Shown one piece after another: positions 17,080-24,252 of a DNA stretch of 45,532 nt; the stretch's first letter is position 1, and each line of letters opens with the position of its first letter. A program made the position numbers and the translations under genes. The stretch is from Arthrobacter sp. GTDB lineage: Bacteria; Actinomycetota; Actinomycetes; Actinomycetales; Micrococcaceae. The notes beneath the pieces are model-generated. The model was not told the origin of the DNA, made no database searches, and worked only from the letters and a program-made list of their open reading frames with translations. Location: the NCBI RefSeq assembly GCF_030540645.1, contig NZ_JAUNVV010000017.1, forward strand, positions 3,842 through 49,373, read 5' to 3'.

Positions 17080-17546
17080 GCGATCTAGCCAACGTTGACA
17101 GCGTGATCTTGTCGCTACAGCTACCAGATGCAATTGATATGCATTCACTCATAGCGCGGGTAGAAGCAGCCTACGGGAAGAAACTGCAACTCACTCCAGT
17201 AAGCGGCAAGGGGTGGGGCAAGACAACCGGGCTATGGGTGGATACCGTCGAAGTCGGCTTTATTCTCTATCGCACCTGTGATCCGGTGATCTACCAGCAA
17301 CACAGCATCTGTCATGAGCTCGGACACATCCTTCTTCGGCATACGGGCTGCACCGTACTCAATGAGAAATCTGCCAAAAATCTGTTCCAAAGCATAGGGA
17401 GGAAAAAGGGGGTGGCATCGCTTTTGGCCCGAGGAAACGATAGAAATATTCAGGAAATCGAAGCGGAAACCCTCGCTTTCAAACTTGCAGAAAAGCTGCA
17501 TCCTCCATACAGCGATTCCTCGATTGATGAAGTCTTCGGTCTATGA
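17076..17546 (+). CDS. ImmA/IrrE-family metalloprotease
   Basis: The 156-residue protein carries the zinc motif HELGH at residues 80-84 (SICHELGHILLRH). A downstream EIEAETLAFKLA helix supplies the third ligand, as in ImmA/IrrE peptidases. These enzymes cleave XRE-type repressors: ImmA cuts ImmR in ICEBs1 and IrrE/PprI cuts DdrO in Deinococcus. Unlike many family members it has no fused helix-turn-helix; instead an XRE gene lies two genes downstream in the same operon. It begins with GTG overlapping the hydrolase stop and ends in ATGA overlapping the membrane protein. I infer that its substrate is the XRE protein. Confidence 0.87.
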   Translation: MSDLANVDSVILSLQLPDAIDMHSLIARVEAAYGKKLQLTPVSGKGWGKTTGLWVDTVEVGFILYRTCDPVIYQQHSICHELGHILLRHTGCTVLNEKSAKNLFQSIGRKKGVASLLARGNDRNIQEIEAETLAFKLAEKLHPPYSDSSIDEVFGL

Positions 17547-18517
17547 AACTTGTCCTTGCCTCGTTGCTCTGCCTCATTTTCATTTTTCGGACTCCTTCAG
17601 CTATTCGCAACCCTCGGGCTCGGGTTTCTTGGGCTGCGACGGGGCTGGGCGGTTTCGGACTACTAATCACGAACACTTTTGTTCCCTACTACGAGGTTGA
17701 CCAGTGGCTAGGTGGTATGAACTTGGCCCACTTGGCGAGAAGTCTGCTGCTAAGTTCCGCGATCTGGTTTCTTCGTTCATCTATCATCCAGGCCACCGGA
17801 ACAGGGCCGGACAAGAACCGTGGTTGGAAGTATCACCCGCTCACCCTGTGTATGGCCTTGGGCGCTATAACACTGCCATTTATGCTGGCAGACACAATGG
17901 GGTCAAGCAGCGGCTCGTTCGTCACGGCAGAAGGCACACAGCTTGGGGTGTTCCTCTACGCTTCGATATATATGCTTTTTGTCGGACTGGTGTGCCTCGA
18001 TTGTGTATGGTTACTCCGAGGTAGGTGTCAAGGCTGGCTTGGCGTAATGCGGATTGGAGCCATTACAGCCGCCATAGCCAGCCTTGATGAAATCATCTAT
18101 GCAACAGCGGTCTGGACTTCATTTGAGCACCCCGTATTCCTAGCGATAACCTTCAAAGCATTCAACATCATCTATTTGGGAGTGGCCCTGATCATTCTCA
18201 GCCTGGCAATGCTGGCGATCAAACACGTTCAACTGGTCCAGCGAACCGTAGCCGCCATGCTAAGAATGACTGTGGCCCGGTATAACCGGAAGCAATCCAG
18301 CTTGGAGAGCACCTATGTTCATCACGATGAGCGGTCTAGCGATCCGCGAAGTACTATCTACAGGAATGTAATCGCCCTCAAGGACATTGAGGCCCGAGAG
18401 GGAGTTCGTCTAGGTCCGATCACGACGCTAATTCTTAAGGCGGGAGAACGGTCTCTCACTCGACCCACACCAGCTCGGACACAAACAGGATTGCACAAGG
18501 GGAACAATGGCGGCTGA
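17543..18517 (+). CDS. Seven-helix membrane protein, MAB_1171c-like, putative sensor
   Basis: The 324-residue protein has about seven hydrophobic segments in its first 235 residues, then a soluble tail of about 90 residues containing STIYRNVIALKDIEAREG. This layout and the tail motif resemble actinobacterial MAB_1171c-type proteins, usually annotated as putative transporters and often found beside ImmA/IrrE and XRE genes. No transport motif is visible. A receptor that passes a signal to the protease is at least as plausible. It is coupled at both ends: ATGA with the protease gene, and an 11-base overlap with the XRE gene. The arrangement argues for one functional unit. Confidence 0.72.
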   Translation: MKLVLASLLCLIFIFRTPSAIRNPRARVSWAATGLGGFGLLITNTFVPYYEVDQWLGGMNLAHLARSLLLSSAIWFLRSSIIQATGTGPDKNRGWKYHPLTLCMALGAITLPFMLADTMGSSSGSFVTAEGTQLGVFLYASIYMLFVGLVCLDCVWLLRGRCQGWLGVMRIGAITAAIASLDEIIYATAVWTSFEHPVFLAITFKAFNIIYLGVALIILSLAMLAIKHVQLVQRTVAAMLRMTVARYNRKQSSLESTYVHHDERSSDPRSTIYRNVIALKDIEAREGVRLGPITTLILKAGERSLTRPTPARTQTGLHKGNNGG

Positions 18518-18947
18518 AAATGCTCACTATGATCCTGCCCTGACTGACCGTGAGGTTGTCGCGCAGAAAATTGAGCTACTCATTGACGTTATGCGCGCCC
18601 GAGGCCACGAGCCAGCCAGCTTCTCGGAAATTCAAAGAGAGCTGAGCAAGCGAGGCGTTCAAATATCGCGAACAAAGTGGTTCAGAATCCGCAAAGGCTC
18701 GCCGGACGGACGACCAACCCCCGACCTCCTCCGGGCTCTGGCTGACTACTTCGATGTTGACGCCAATTACCTACTCCACCGAGACGGCCAAGTTTCCGCT
18801 CGTGTTGAAGCAGAATTAAACCTCCTCCAATCGCTTAAGCTCATAGGCGCCAATGACGTTACAGCCCGAACAGTTGGGAACCTTTCGCCCGACGCTCTCA
18901 ACGAGATAGCGGCAGCGATCAATCAACTTCGCCACGCCTCGGAGTAA
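18507..18947 (+). CDS. XRE-like helix-turn-helix regulator
   Basis: The 146-residue protein has an extended XRE-like helix-turn-helix at about residues 35-92: FSEIQRELSKRGVQISRTKW, then FRIRKGSPDGRPTPDLLRAL and DYFDVDANYLLHRDG. A helical C-terminal segment follows (about 96-146). The loop between helices is longer than in classical Cro/CI proteins, as is common in actinobacterial members. AAGGGGAACA precedes the ATG. It is the last gene of the four-gene operon and is followed directly by two large palindromes with the same core as the operator before the first gene. This suggests autoregulation and, by analogy with ImmR, relief by the operon's protease. Confidence 0.8.
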   Translation: MAAENAHYDPALTDREVVAQKIELLIDVMRARGHEPASFSEIQRELSKRGVQISRTKWFRIRKGSPDGRPTPDLLRALADYFDVDANYLLHRDGQVSARVEAELNLLQSLKLIGANDVTARTVGNLSPDALNEIAAAINQLRHASE

Positions 18948-18974
18948 CGCTTAAGCAGATCAACTCCCTGAAAG

Positions 18975-19022
18975 TAACAAAAGGTCTCACTGAAACATAT
19001 GTTTCAGTGAGACCTTTTGTTA
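18975..19022. repeat. 48-bp perfect palindrome with TGAAACATATGTTTCA core
   Basis: All 24 bases on each side of the axis between 18998 and 18999 are complementary. The centre is the same 16-mer as at 15798-15813. The outer arms read AACAAAAGGTCTCAC and its complement, so an RNA hairpin would carry an A-run before and a CCTTTTGTT run after. It therefore also looks like a bidirectional terminator between the convergent XRE and ArsR genes. It may serve as both terminator and protein-binding site. Confidence 0.8.
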
Positions 19023-19026
19023 AGGT

Positions 19027-19062
19027 AGCCTCTTACTGAAACAACTGTTTCAGTAAGAGGCT
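19027..19062. repeat. 36-bp palindrome with TGAAACAACTGTTTCA core
   Basis: Two perfect 17-base arms (AGCCTCTTACTGAAACA and its complement) flank the dinucleotide AC. Four bases separate it from the 48-bp palindrome, and the two axes are 46 bp apart. The flanks differ from the first palindrome, but the core TGAAACA-NN-TGTTTCA is the same. Selection on the core as a protein site, with flanks free to form a hairpin, would explain this. There is no T-run after it. Confidence 0.75.
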
Positions 19063-19224
19063 GGAGGCTTGATGAAACCAAAAATTCTAGCCTGGGCTGC
19101 GAAAAGTTGACCAACTCGCCCACCTGCCTGGTGTCACGATTGACCCAGGACAGACGACTAAGTCGCCAGCTTTCCACCTGTACTAGGCGGAAGGGGGAGT
19201 GAGGCCGATGGCGCCTCTTGGCTC

Positions 19225-19587
19225 TTAATGACCTTTGACGTATTTGAGGAAGTCGTCCGTCGCGTCATTGAAGGCATTTTGATTGATGCTGTAAATGACT
19301 CGCTGGCCGATCCTGTTCTCCCTCGCGTTGGTGTCGACGGCCCCCGTGGACTCCAGTTGCTTGAGATGCCACAAAACAGTTTTATAGCCGGTCCCGATGC
19401 TACGACCGATGTCCCCGGACGTTCCCCCGTCGGGATGTTGCCACAGGTAACGGAGTATTTCGGCTCTCAGTGGGTTGACACCAAGAATCCCGATCACGGC
19501 TTCTGCGCGTTCTGGGATCGCGGTCGTGGGGCGGACATATTGGGTCACCCCTTCATTCTGTCGTATCGGCACCTGAATGACTTCCAC
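19225..19587 (-). CDS. ArsR-type winged-helix transcriptional regulator
   Basis: The 120-residue protein has a winged helix at about residues 28-105: NPLRAEILRYLWQHPDGGTS, then GDIGRSIGTGYKTVLWHLKQL and a wing ending in RVIYSINQNAF. No cysteine metal site is visible, so metal sensing is unlikely. It starts with GTG and is divergent from the conjugation operon. The gap between them contains AGTGTC-N11-GACACT at 19619-19641, a possible operator. It probably controls the transfer genes, its own gene, or both. Confidence 0.8.
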   Translation of the reverse strand: MEVIQVPIRQNEGVTQYVRPTTAIPERAEAVIGILGVNPLRAEILRYLWQHPDGGTSGDIGRSIGTGYKTVLWHLKQLESTGAVDTNARENRIGQRVIYSINQNAFNDATDDFLKYVKGH

Positions 19588-19618
19588 TGTCTAACTCAAT
19601 ACGATACTCTGAAAAAGA

Positions 19619-19658
19619 AGTGTCTAAATGAATGTGACACTATGGAGGGTATTTCGTG
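19619..19658 (+). promoter_or_regulatory. Possible operator and ribosome site before the transfer operon
   Basis: An inverted repeat AGTGTC (19619-19624) and GACACT (19636-19641), 11 bases apart, lies between the divergent ArsR-type gene and the transfer operon. It is followed by GGAGGG at suitable distance from the GTG at 19656. Binding by the neighbouring regulator is inferred from position. Confidence 0.35.
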
Positions 19659-19739
19659 AGTACGTTGGTTGAGGTTCCGGCTAGCTGGGTCGATGTGGCC
19701 GTGGGTTCTGGCAGCACGTCGGGCATGGTGGGGCTGTGA
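19656..19739 (+). CDS. 27-residue leader ORF coupled to the lysin gene
   Basis: A GTG at 19656 with GGAGGG about seven bases upstream opens a 27-residue frame (starting MSTLVEVPASW) that ends in a TGA overlapping the lysin GTG start in GTGA. The peptide has no recognisable domain. Its strong ribosome site and the exact overlap suggest that translation of this ORF feeds the lysin gene by coupling. The peptide itself may be unimportant. Confidence 0.5.
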   Translation: MSTLVEVPASWVDVAVGSGSTSGMVGL

Positions 19740-20800
19740 ATGAGGAGTCGGGATCGGGGGCTATTGCCTTAGTCGCTGCGGCGTTCCTGGTCCCAGTGTT
19801 GCTGGTGGTGTTGATTGTTGTGGGTATGGGTAATAGCTCGTCGGCAGCGGCGGCGTGCTTGCCCGGGGTTTCTGTTGACGCGGGCAAGTTGCCCACAACC
19901 GGCGTCGCTGGTTTTCAGGGTGTTCAGCTGAAGAATGCGGCGTTGATTATCAATGCCGGCCAGAAACTCAGTCTCTCCACCCGGGGTCAGACCGTGGGAA
20001 TCATGGTCGCCATCGGTGAATCGAGTCTGGAAGTGCTGGACCATGGAGACGTTGCGGGACCTGACTCCCGTGGTCTGTTCCAGCAGCGCGATAACGGGGC
20101 ATGGGGCAGCTACGAGGACCGGATGGACCCCACGATCAGCGCGACGAACTTCTTCAAACGTCTTTTGAAGGTTTCTGGGTGGGAGTCGATGACGCCGACC
20201 CAGGCTGCACATTTGGTTCAGGGCAATGCGGACCCGAATCACTACGCAAGGTTCGCCCAGCCTGCCAGTGAGGTTATGGCCGCTCTGGGCGGTATCTCCG
20301 CCACGGAAGCGTCCTGCGAAGGGGATGCTGGGACGCCGGGGGAGTCGGGCAAGGGCGACGATTATGGGTTCAAGGACGGCCCCTACAACGGCAATAACCC
20401 GGTGACCGGGTTTGCGTATAAGAACTGCACGGACTTCGCGTGGTGGCGCATGATGCAACAACTCGGCATTACTTCTGCGTCCCAGATGGACGCCCGCCCG
20501 CTGGGCCCGGGCAATGCGATCACGTGGGGGCCGACGTGGCACCGGGAGGGTTGGCCGGTGACCATGACACCCAAGGTCGGGGCGATCATTTGGTATGGCC
20601 CGGGCAATCCTGGCGGCGATCCCATCTACGGCCATGTGGCTGTGGTGAAGGCGATTACCGCTGACGGCACGGTGATTGAAGAGGGCTACAACATGGGACC
20701 GGATCATTTGGGCGGGTACTACACGCGCACTATCGCCGCGAACTCACCTTCTGGTTACTTGCTCATTCCGACTCAGGATCAGTACGCGAAAGCGTTCTGA
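19736..20800 (+). CDS. Bifunctional cell-wall hydrolase of the transfer system (transglycosylase-like plus CHAP)
   Basis: The 354-residue protein has an N-terminal membrane segment at residues 10-31. A lysozyme-like region follows at about 85-175, with AIGESSLE and the characteristic DSRGLFQQRDNGAWG and YARFAQP stretches. A C-terminal CHAP domain has catalytic Cys231 in YKNCTDFAWW and His300 in YGHVAVV. Such enzymes open peptidoglycan locally for a type IV secretion channel (VirB1/TcpG role). It acts outside the membrane, anchored by its N terminus. The GTG start overlaps the leader ORF. Confidence 0.88.
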   Translation: MNEESGSGAIALVAAAFLVPVLLVVLIVVGMGNSSSAAAACLPGVSVDAGKLPTTGVAGFQGVQLKNAALIINAGQKLSLSTRGQTVGIMVAIGESSLEVLDHGDVAGPDSRGLFQQRDNGAWGSYEDRMDPTISATNFFKRLLKVSGWESMTPTQAAHLVQGNADPNHYARFAQPASEVMAALGGISATEASCEGDAGTPGESGKGDDYGFKDGPYNGNNPVTGFAYKNCTDFAWWRMMQQLGITSASQMDARPLGPGNAITWGPTWHREGWPVTMTPKVGAIIWYGPGNPGGDPIYGHVAVVKAITADGTVIEEGYNMGPDHLGGYYTRTIAANSPSGYLLIPTQDQYAKAF

Positions 20801-20820
20801 GGATGAATAAGGAGTCTTTG

Positions 20821-21345
20821 ATGAAAAATAGGTTCTTCTCACTCGTGACGACGGCGGGAGTCGCTGTCACCGTGCTGGTCGGTTGCGCCCAGCCCGCACC
20901 GGCCCCGGCAGCGCAACCCCTGGCAGCGACCCTCACAGCGACCGCGACCGCGTGCGGTTCCTGTGATGGGTTGCCGCAGGCAGACCACACAGGGGTCAGT
21001 GATCCGGGCTGGGATAAGAGGGCCAAGGCCGATGCCCTGGAGGTGGCATCGAAGGCCATGGTCCTGTACAACCGCCCCGCCGTGGACGGTAAGAGATGGA
21101 TTTATGATCTGGCCCAATATATGACTGACGACGCCGGCGCTAAGTATCAGGGCGTTGACCCTGCGAACCTCCCGGCCTTCACAACCATGGGGCCACCGAA
21201 ACTGGTCATTGATCCAGCGAACGGTTTCGCCGCCAACGCGCAATTCGCAACGACTGTCGGTGTTTTCGACTTCGAGCTGCGGCGTCAGGGCGGCAATCGT
21301 GAGTGGAAAATCCAGTACATCAATATGCCTGACGGCTTCCACTAA
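20821..21345 (+). CDS. Transfer-operon lipoprotein
   Basis: From the ATG at 20821, which has TAAGGAG seven bases upstream, the protein is 174 residues with a lipoprotein signal: MKNRFFSLVTTAGVAV, then lipobox VLVGC. The mature part has a proline/alanine-rich stretch and a C-terminal domain ending in FELRRQGGNREWKIQYINM. This resembles the last strands of an NTF2/VirB8-like fold. It would sit on the outer face of the membrane. An upstream ATG at 20803 is in frame but has no site. The exact role in the secretion channel is unknown. Confidence 0.75.
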   Translation: MKNRFFSLVTTAGVAVTVLVGCAQPAPAPAAQPLAATLTATATACGSCDGLPQADHTGVSDPGWDKRAKADALEVASKAMVLYNRPAVDGKRWIYDLAQYMTDDAGAKYQGVDPANLPAFTTMGPPKLVIDPANGFAANAQFATTVGVFDFELRRQGGNREWKIQYINMPDGFH

Positions 21346-21374
21346 AACCCCTTCAACGAAAGAAAAGGATCATC

Positions 21375-22706
21375 ATGGCCATTGATAAATCACTCATCCA
21401 GCCCGTCCCGGTCATCAGCGCCATTATCAACAGTGACGACACCGGAGTGTTGAGCATCGACTCGGCCGAAGAAGCCCACACCGGGGCCACTGCCAGTGAG
21501 CTGCGCCAGTCCCTCATGGGCAGGGTCTTTGTAGAAGCGGCCAAGCATGGCCGTCCGGTGCGGGTGAGCACGATGGATGAAGCGGGCCTCTCGACCCTGC
21601 TGTGTTCCCCGACCGGTGAGGTTGAAGTGGAAGATGAATCCCCGGCAGAAGACGCACACCCGGTAGAGATTCCGCTCCGGGATACTCAGGACCTCCCCGA
21701 CACTCCTGCGGTCCCGGTCACCGTTCAACTCCAGCACCCCAGCACACCAGCAGCAGCGGCACCAGCGCCTCAAGTGCCGACGTCGCGGCGTGCCTTGCGT
21801 GAGGCCGGTTCGTTTCTGGCCACTGCGGCCACGCGTGAACCGGCGGTGAAGGGTTTTCGGGGCCTGGTGAACACGTTGGGGTTCTCCCTGGCTGCCTCAG
21901 CGCCGGAACTGGGCGAGCGTCAGGACACGGCGTTGGTTTCCAAGCACTTCGCCGGGACCCGCGTAGTGGCTGTGGTGAACCAAAAGGGCGGGTCGAACAA
22001 GACACCGACCGTGGCGAACCTTGCGGCCGTGTTCGGACGCAACGGGGCCAGCGTCATTGGCTGGGACAACAACCCCACCACCGGAACACTGGGCTGGCGG
22101 ACACAACAGTCAGATCACAGCCGAAGCGCCCTAGACGTGATCGCCCACGCCGAAGACCTGCTTTCTCCCACCGCCCAGTCCGCGGACATTAACGCCTACG
22201 TTCACCACCAAAACACGGACAAGTACGACGTGCTGCGCTCGGATGCGGACGTGGCCGGTACGCATGAGGTCAGCGCCGAAGAAGTGGATGTTTTGCACCG
22301 GGTCCTGACGAAGTATTACCGGCTGGTGCTGATGGACTCGGGCAACAATCACCGCAGCGCCGAGTGGAACCGCATGATTGATCACGCCGATCAGTTAGTG
22401 GTCCCCACCACCAACGAAGAGGACCGGGTGGAGGCCGCGTTATTGACGCTCCAAGGCCTCGATCTTCGGTGTGAGCGGTCAGCGGTGTTGGCGTCCAACG
22501 CCGTCGTGGTCGTCTCGGAACGACAAAGCGGAGAAGGGCGTCTCTCGCGGGAGACGGCCGCAAAGTTCCGCCCCTACGTGAGGGCTGTGAAAGTTGTTCC
22601 TTTCGATCCGGCCTTGAAATCGGGCCAGATCCGCCATGGGGCTTTGAAGCCAGCGACCCGCAGGGCGTGGCTGGCTGTCGGTGCTGCGGTGGCGAGTGGA
22701 CTATGA
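21375..22706 (+). CDS. MinD/ParA-like ATPase of the transfer operon
   Basis: The 443-residue protein has a long N-terminal region (about 190 residues, with an acidic and proline-rich stretch at 83-137) and a SIMIBI-class ATPase domain. The P-loop QKGGSNKTPTVANL is at about 203-216, the next motif is IGWDNNPTTGTLG, and LVLMDSGNN replaces the usual DxP Walker B. It differs strongly from the plasmid ParA at 12183. Its position at the start of the secretion genes suggests that it positions or assembles the transfer machinery, as MinD-like proteins do for other polar systems. That role is inferred. Confidence 0.8.
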   Translation: MAIDKSLIQPVPVISAIINSDDTGVLSIDSAEEAHTGATASELRQSLMGRVFVEAAKHGRPVRVSTMDEAGLSTLLCSPTGEVEVEDESPAEDAHPVEIPLRDTQDLPDTPAVPVTVQLQHPSTPAAAAPAPQVPTSRRALREAGSFLATAATREPAVKGFRGLVNTLGFSLAASAPELGERQDTALVSKHFAGTRVVAVVNQKGGSNKTPTVANLAAVFGRNGASVIGWDNNPTTGTLGWRTQQSDHSRSALDVIAHAEDLLSPTAQSADINAYVHHQNTDKYDVLRSDADVAGTHEVSAEEVDVLHRVLTKYYRLVLMDSGNNHRSAEWNRMIDHADQLVVPTTNEEDRVEAALLTLQGLDLRCERSAVLASNAVVVVSERQSGEGRLSRETAAKFRPYVRAVKVVPFDPALKSGQIRHGALKPATRRAWLAVGAAVASGL

Positions 22707-23239
22707 ACATGACCCAGCAGAGCACCAACCCTTGGGTGAAGGCTGCTCAGAACCTTACTCCCGCCCCAGCACCTCAGGCTCCAGCCCCGGTTGCACCGCG
22801 TGAGGTCCCAGTGTTCCTGGCCGCTCACGGCGGGGCAGGAGCCACCAGCTGGGCGCATATCCTTGGCGGCGTCGATGGGGGACTGGTCACCGGCCTGAAC
22901 CAAGAAGCACCTGCACCCGGCGCAGAACTGGTCTTGGTGGCCAGGGCCAGTCTCGACGGCATTGATGCGGCCAAGTCCGCCATTGCCATTCATGGCTATG
23001 ACCGGTTCGCCTGCGTGCTTCTGGTGCCCTCATCCCCGACCAGAATGCCGCGCCTGATTGCTAATGAGGTGAAGGTCCTTTCCGGGGCCATCACCGTCAT
23101 AGATACCCCGTGGACTCCGGGCCTGCTGATGCGTCGAGCCGCGCAGCTGACCCCCACCGATATTTCGCCCAAAGAACTGCACAAGATCACCGCGTCCCTG
23201 TCACAGGTCGGCGTCACCATTGAAGGAGAAACACCATGA
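22703..23239 (+). CDS. Unknown conserved-looking transfer-operon protein
   Basis: The start is the ATG at 22703, overlapping the preceding stop in ATGA. The 178-residue protein has a proline/alanine-rich N terminus and then VFLAAHGGAGATSWAHILGG, which looks like a degenerate P-loop lacking the GKT lysine. Alternating hydrophobic strands follow (ELVLVARASLDGI, RFACVLLVPSSPTRMPRLI, AITVIDTPWTPGLL). It may be a Rossmann-like partner of the upstream MinD-like ATPase. I do not recognise a characterised family. Confidence 0.7.
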   Translation: MNMTQQSTNPWVKAAQNLTPAPAPQAPAPVAPREVPVFLAAHGGAGATSWAHILGGVDGGLVTGLNQEAPAPGAELVLVARASLDGIDAAKSAIAIHGYDRFACVLLVPSSPTRMPRLIANEVKVLSGAITVIDTPWTPGLLMRRAAQLTPTDISPKELHKITASLSQVGVTIEGETP

Positions 23240-23520
23240 GCATCATCACCCGCGCCACCGTTCTTGCAGGCAACCTGAGCGCCGAAGCCAAGCCCCTCCC
23301 GCAGCCAGTAACTGACGGTCTGGACACCATCAGGAACTGGGTGCAGATCATCGGCGGCTCCATCGCTGTCATCGGCCTCATGATGCTCTTTATCGGTCTG
23401 TTCTTCGCCCACAAGCACGGCCATGGGCAAGAATTCATGGGAAAGGCCGGCTGGTGGCTCGTCGGAGCCATGGGCTTCGGCCTTGCCGCTGTGATCGCCC
23501 CCGTCTTCCTTTACATGTAA
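23236..23520 (+). CDS. VirB2/TrbC-like pilin or small two-helix membrane protein
   Basis: The 94-residue protein has two hydrophobic helices (about 38-56 and 72-92) separated by a short charged loop (HKHGHGQEFMGK). This is the arrangement of VirB2/TrbC-type pilins and of their counterparts in Gram-positive transfer systems. The start ATG overlaps the previous stop in ATGA. Gram-positive conjugation machines do not always make pili, so it may be a channel component instead. Confidence 0.65.
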   Translation: MSIITRATVLAGNLSAEAKPLPQPVTDGLDTIRNWVQIIGGSIAVIGLMMLFIGLFFAHKHGHGQEFMGKAGWWLVGAMGFGLAAVIAPVFLYM

Positions 23521-23538
23521 GAAAGTAGTGACCCTTCG

Positions 23539-24252
23539 ATGAGCGAATCAATGAAAACCTCTAAGACACTGAACAAGGGATGGTGGATTTCCCTCGGGAT
23601 CGTGGTGGTGGTGGTGATCCTGGCCGTCATCATTTTCATCAAACCCGCCACGAAGACTCCTGCACCCGTAGCTGACCCCACCACCAGCGCCACTGCGCAA
23701 GCCGTGGGTGGGTGCAACGTCCCGAAGGGTGACACGTCCTCCAAGCCAGCCATGCCAAAGGACCTTCGCTGGGAAGCCGCGAAAGGCATTACCTGGCCCG
23801 TCTCAGACACCTACGGCCCCACACAAGACAAAGACGGCTACGGGGTCTGCTTCGCCCGTTCCCCCCTCGGGGCAGCACTGGCCATGGCCACCTTCTCTGG
23901 GCGGACGAATACGCAGGACCCGAAGAAGGCCTTGGAAATCTATGCCATGGCCACGGCAGGGAAAAAAGTAGCCCTTGAGTCCACAAAGACTTCATCGGGT
24001 GATTCAGGTCGCGACGTCCCGGTAGGGTTTGCCGGGTTTAGTACCGATTCATTCACCCCTGAGGAAGCACAGATAACGCTTGTCTTGGCTGTAGCAGGGA
24101 CCTCGACGGGATACGTGGGATTCCCCTGCACCTTGCGCTGGGTTGACGGGGACTGGAAGATCAAGCTTCTCGACGATGGCTCACCCTACGCTGGCACCCC
24201 TACCGCACCGGTTTCTGGCCAGTTTGTTGCATGGAGTGGTTCCCGTGGCTGA
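23539..24252 (+). CDS. VirB8/TcpC-like membrane protein
   Basis: The 237-residue protein has one membrane helix at about residues 14-33 (WWISLGIVVVVVILAVIIF), a short Pro/Thr/Ala linker, and an extracellular domain. The domain begins with DLRWEAAKGITWPVSDTYGP and ends with LRWVDGDWKIKLLDDGSPY, a pattern typical of NTF2-like VirB8/TcpC proteins. Such proteins scaffold the secretion channel. Its order, between the small membrane protein and the VirB6-like protein, fits. Confidence 0.75.
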   Translation: MSESMKTSKTLNKGWWISLGIVVVVVILAVIIFIKPATKTPAPVADPTTSATAQAVGGCNVPKGDTSSKPAMPKDLRWEAAKGITWPVSDTYGPTQDKDGYGVCFARSPLGAALAMATFSGRTNTQDPKKALEIYAMATAGKKVALESTKTSSGDSGRDVPVGFAGFSTDSFTPEEAQITLVLAVAGTSTGYVGFPCTLRWVDGDWKIKLLDDGSPYAGTPTAPVSGQFVAWSGSRG

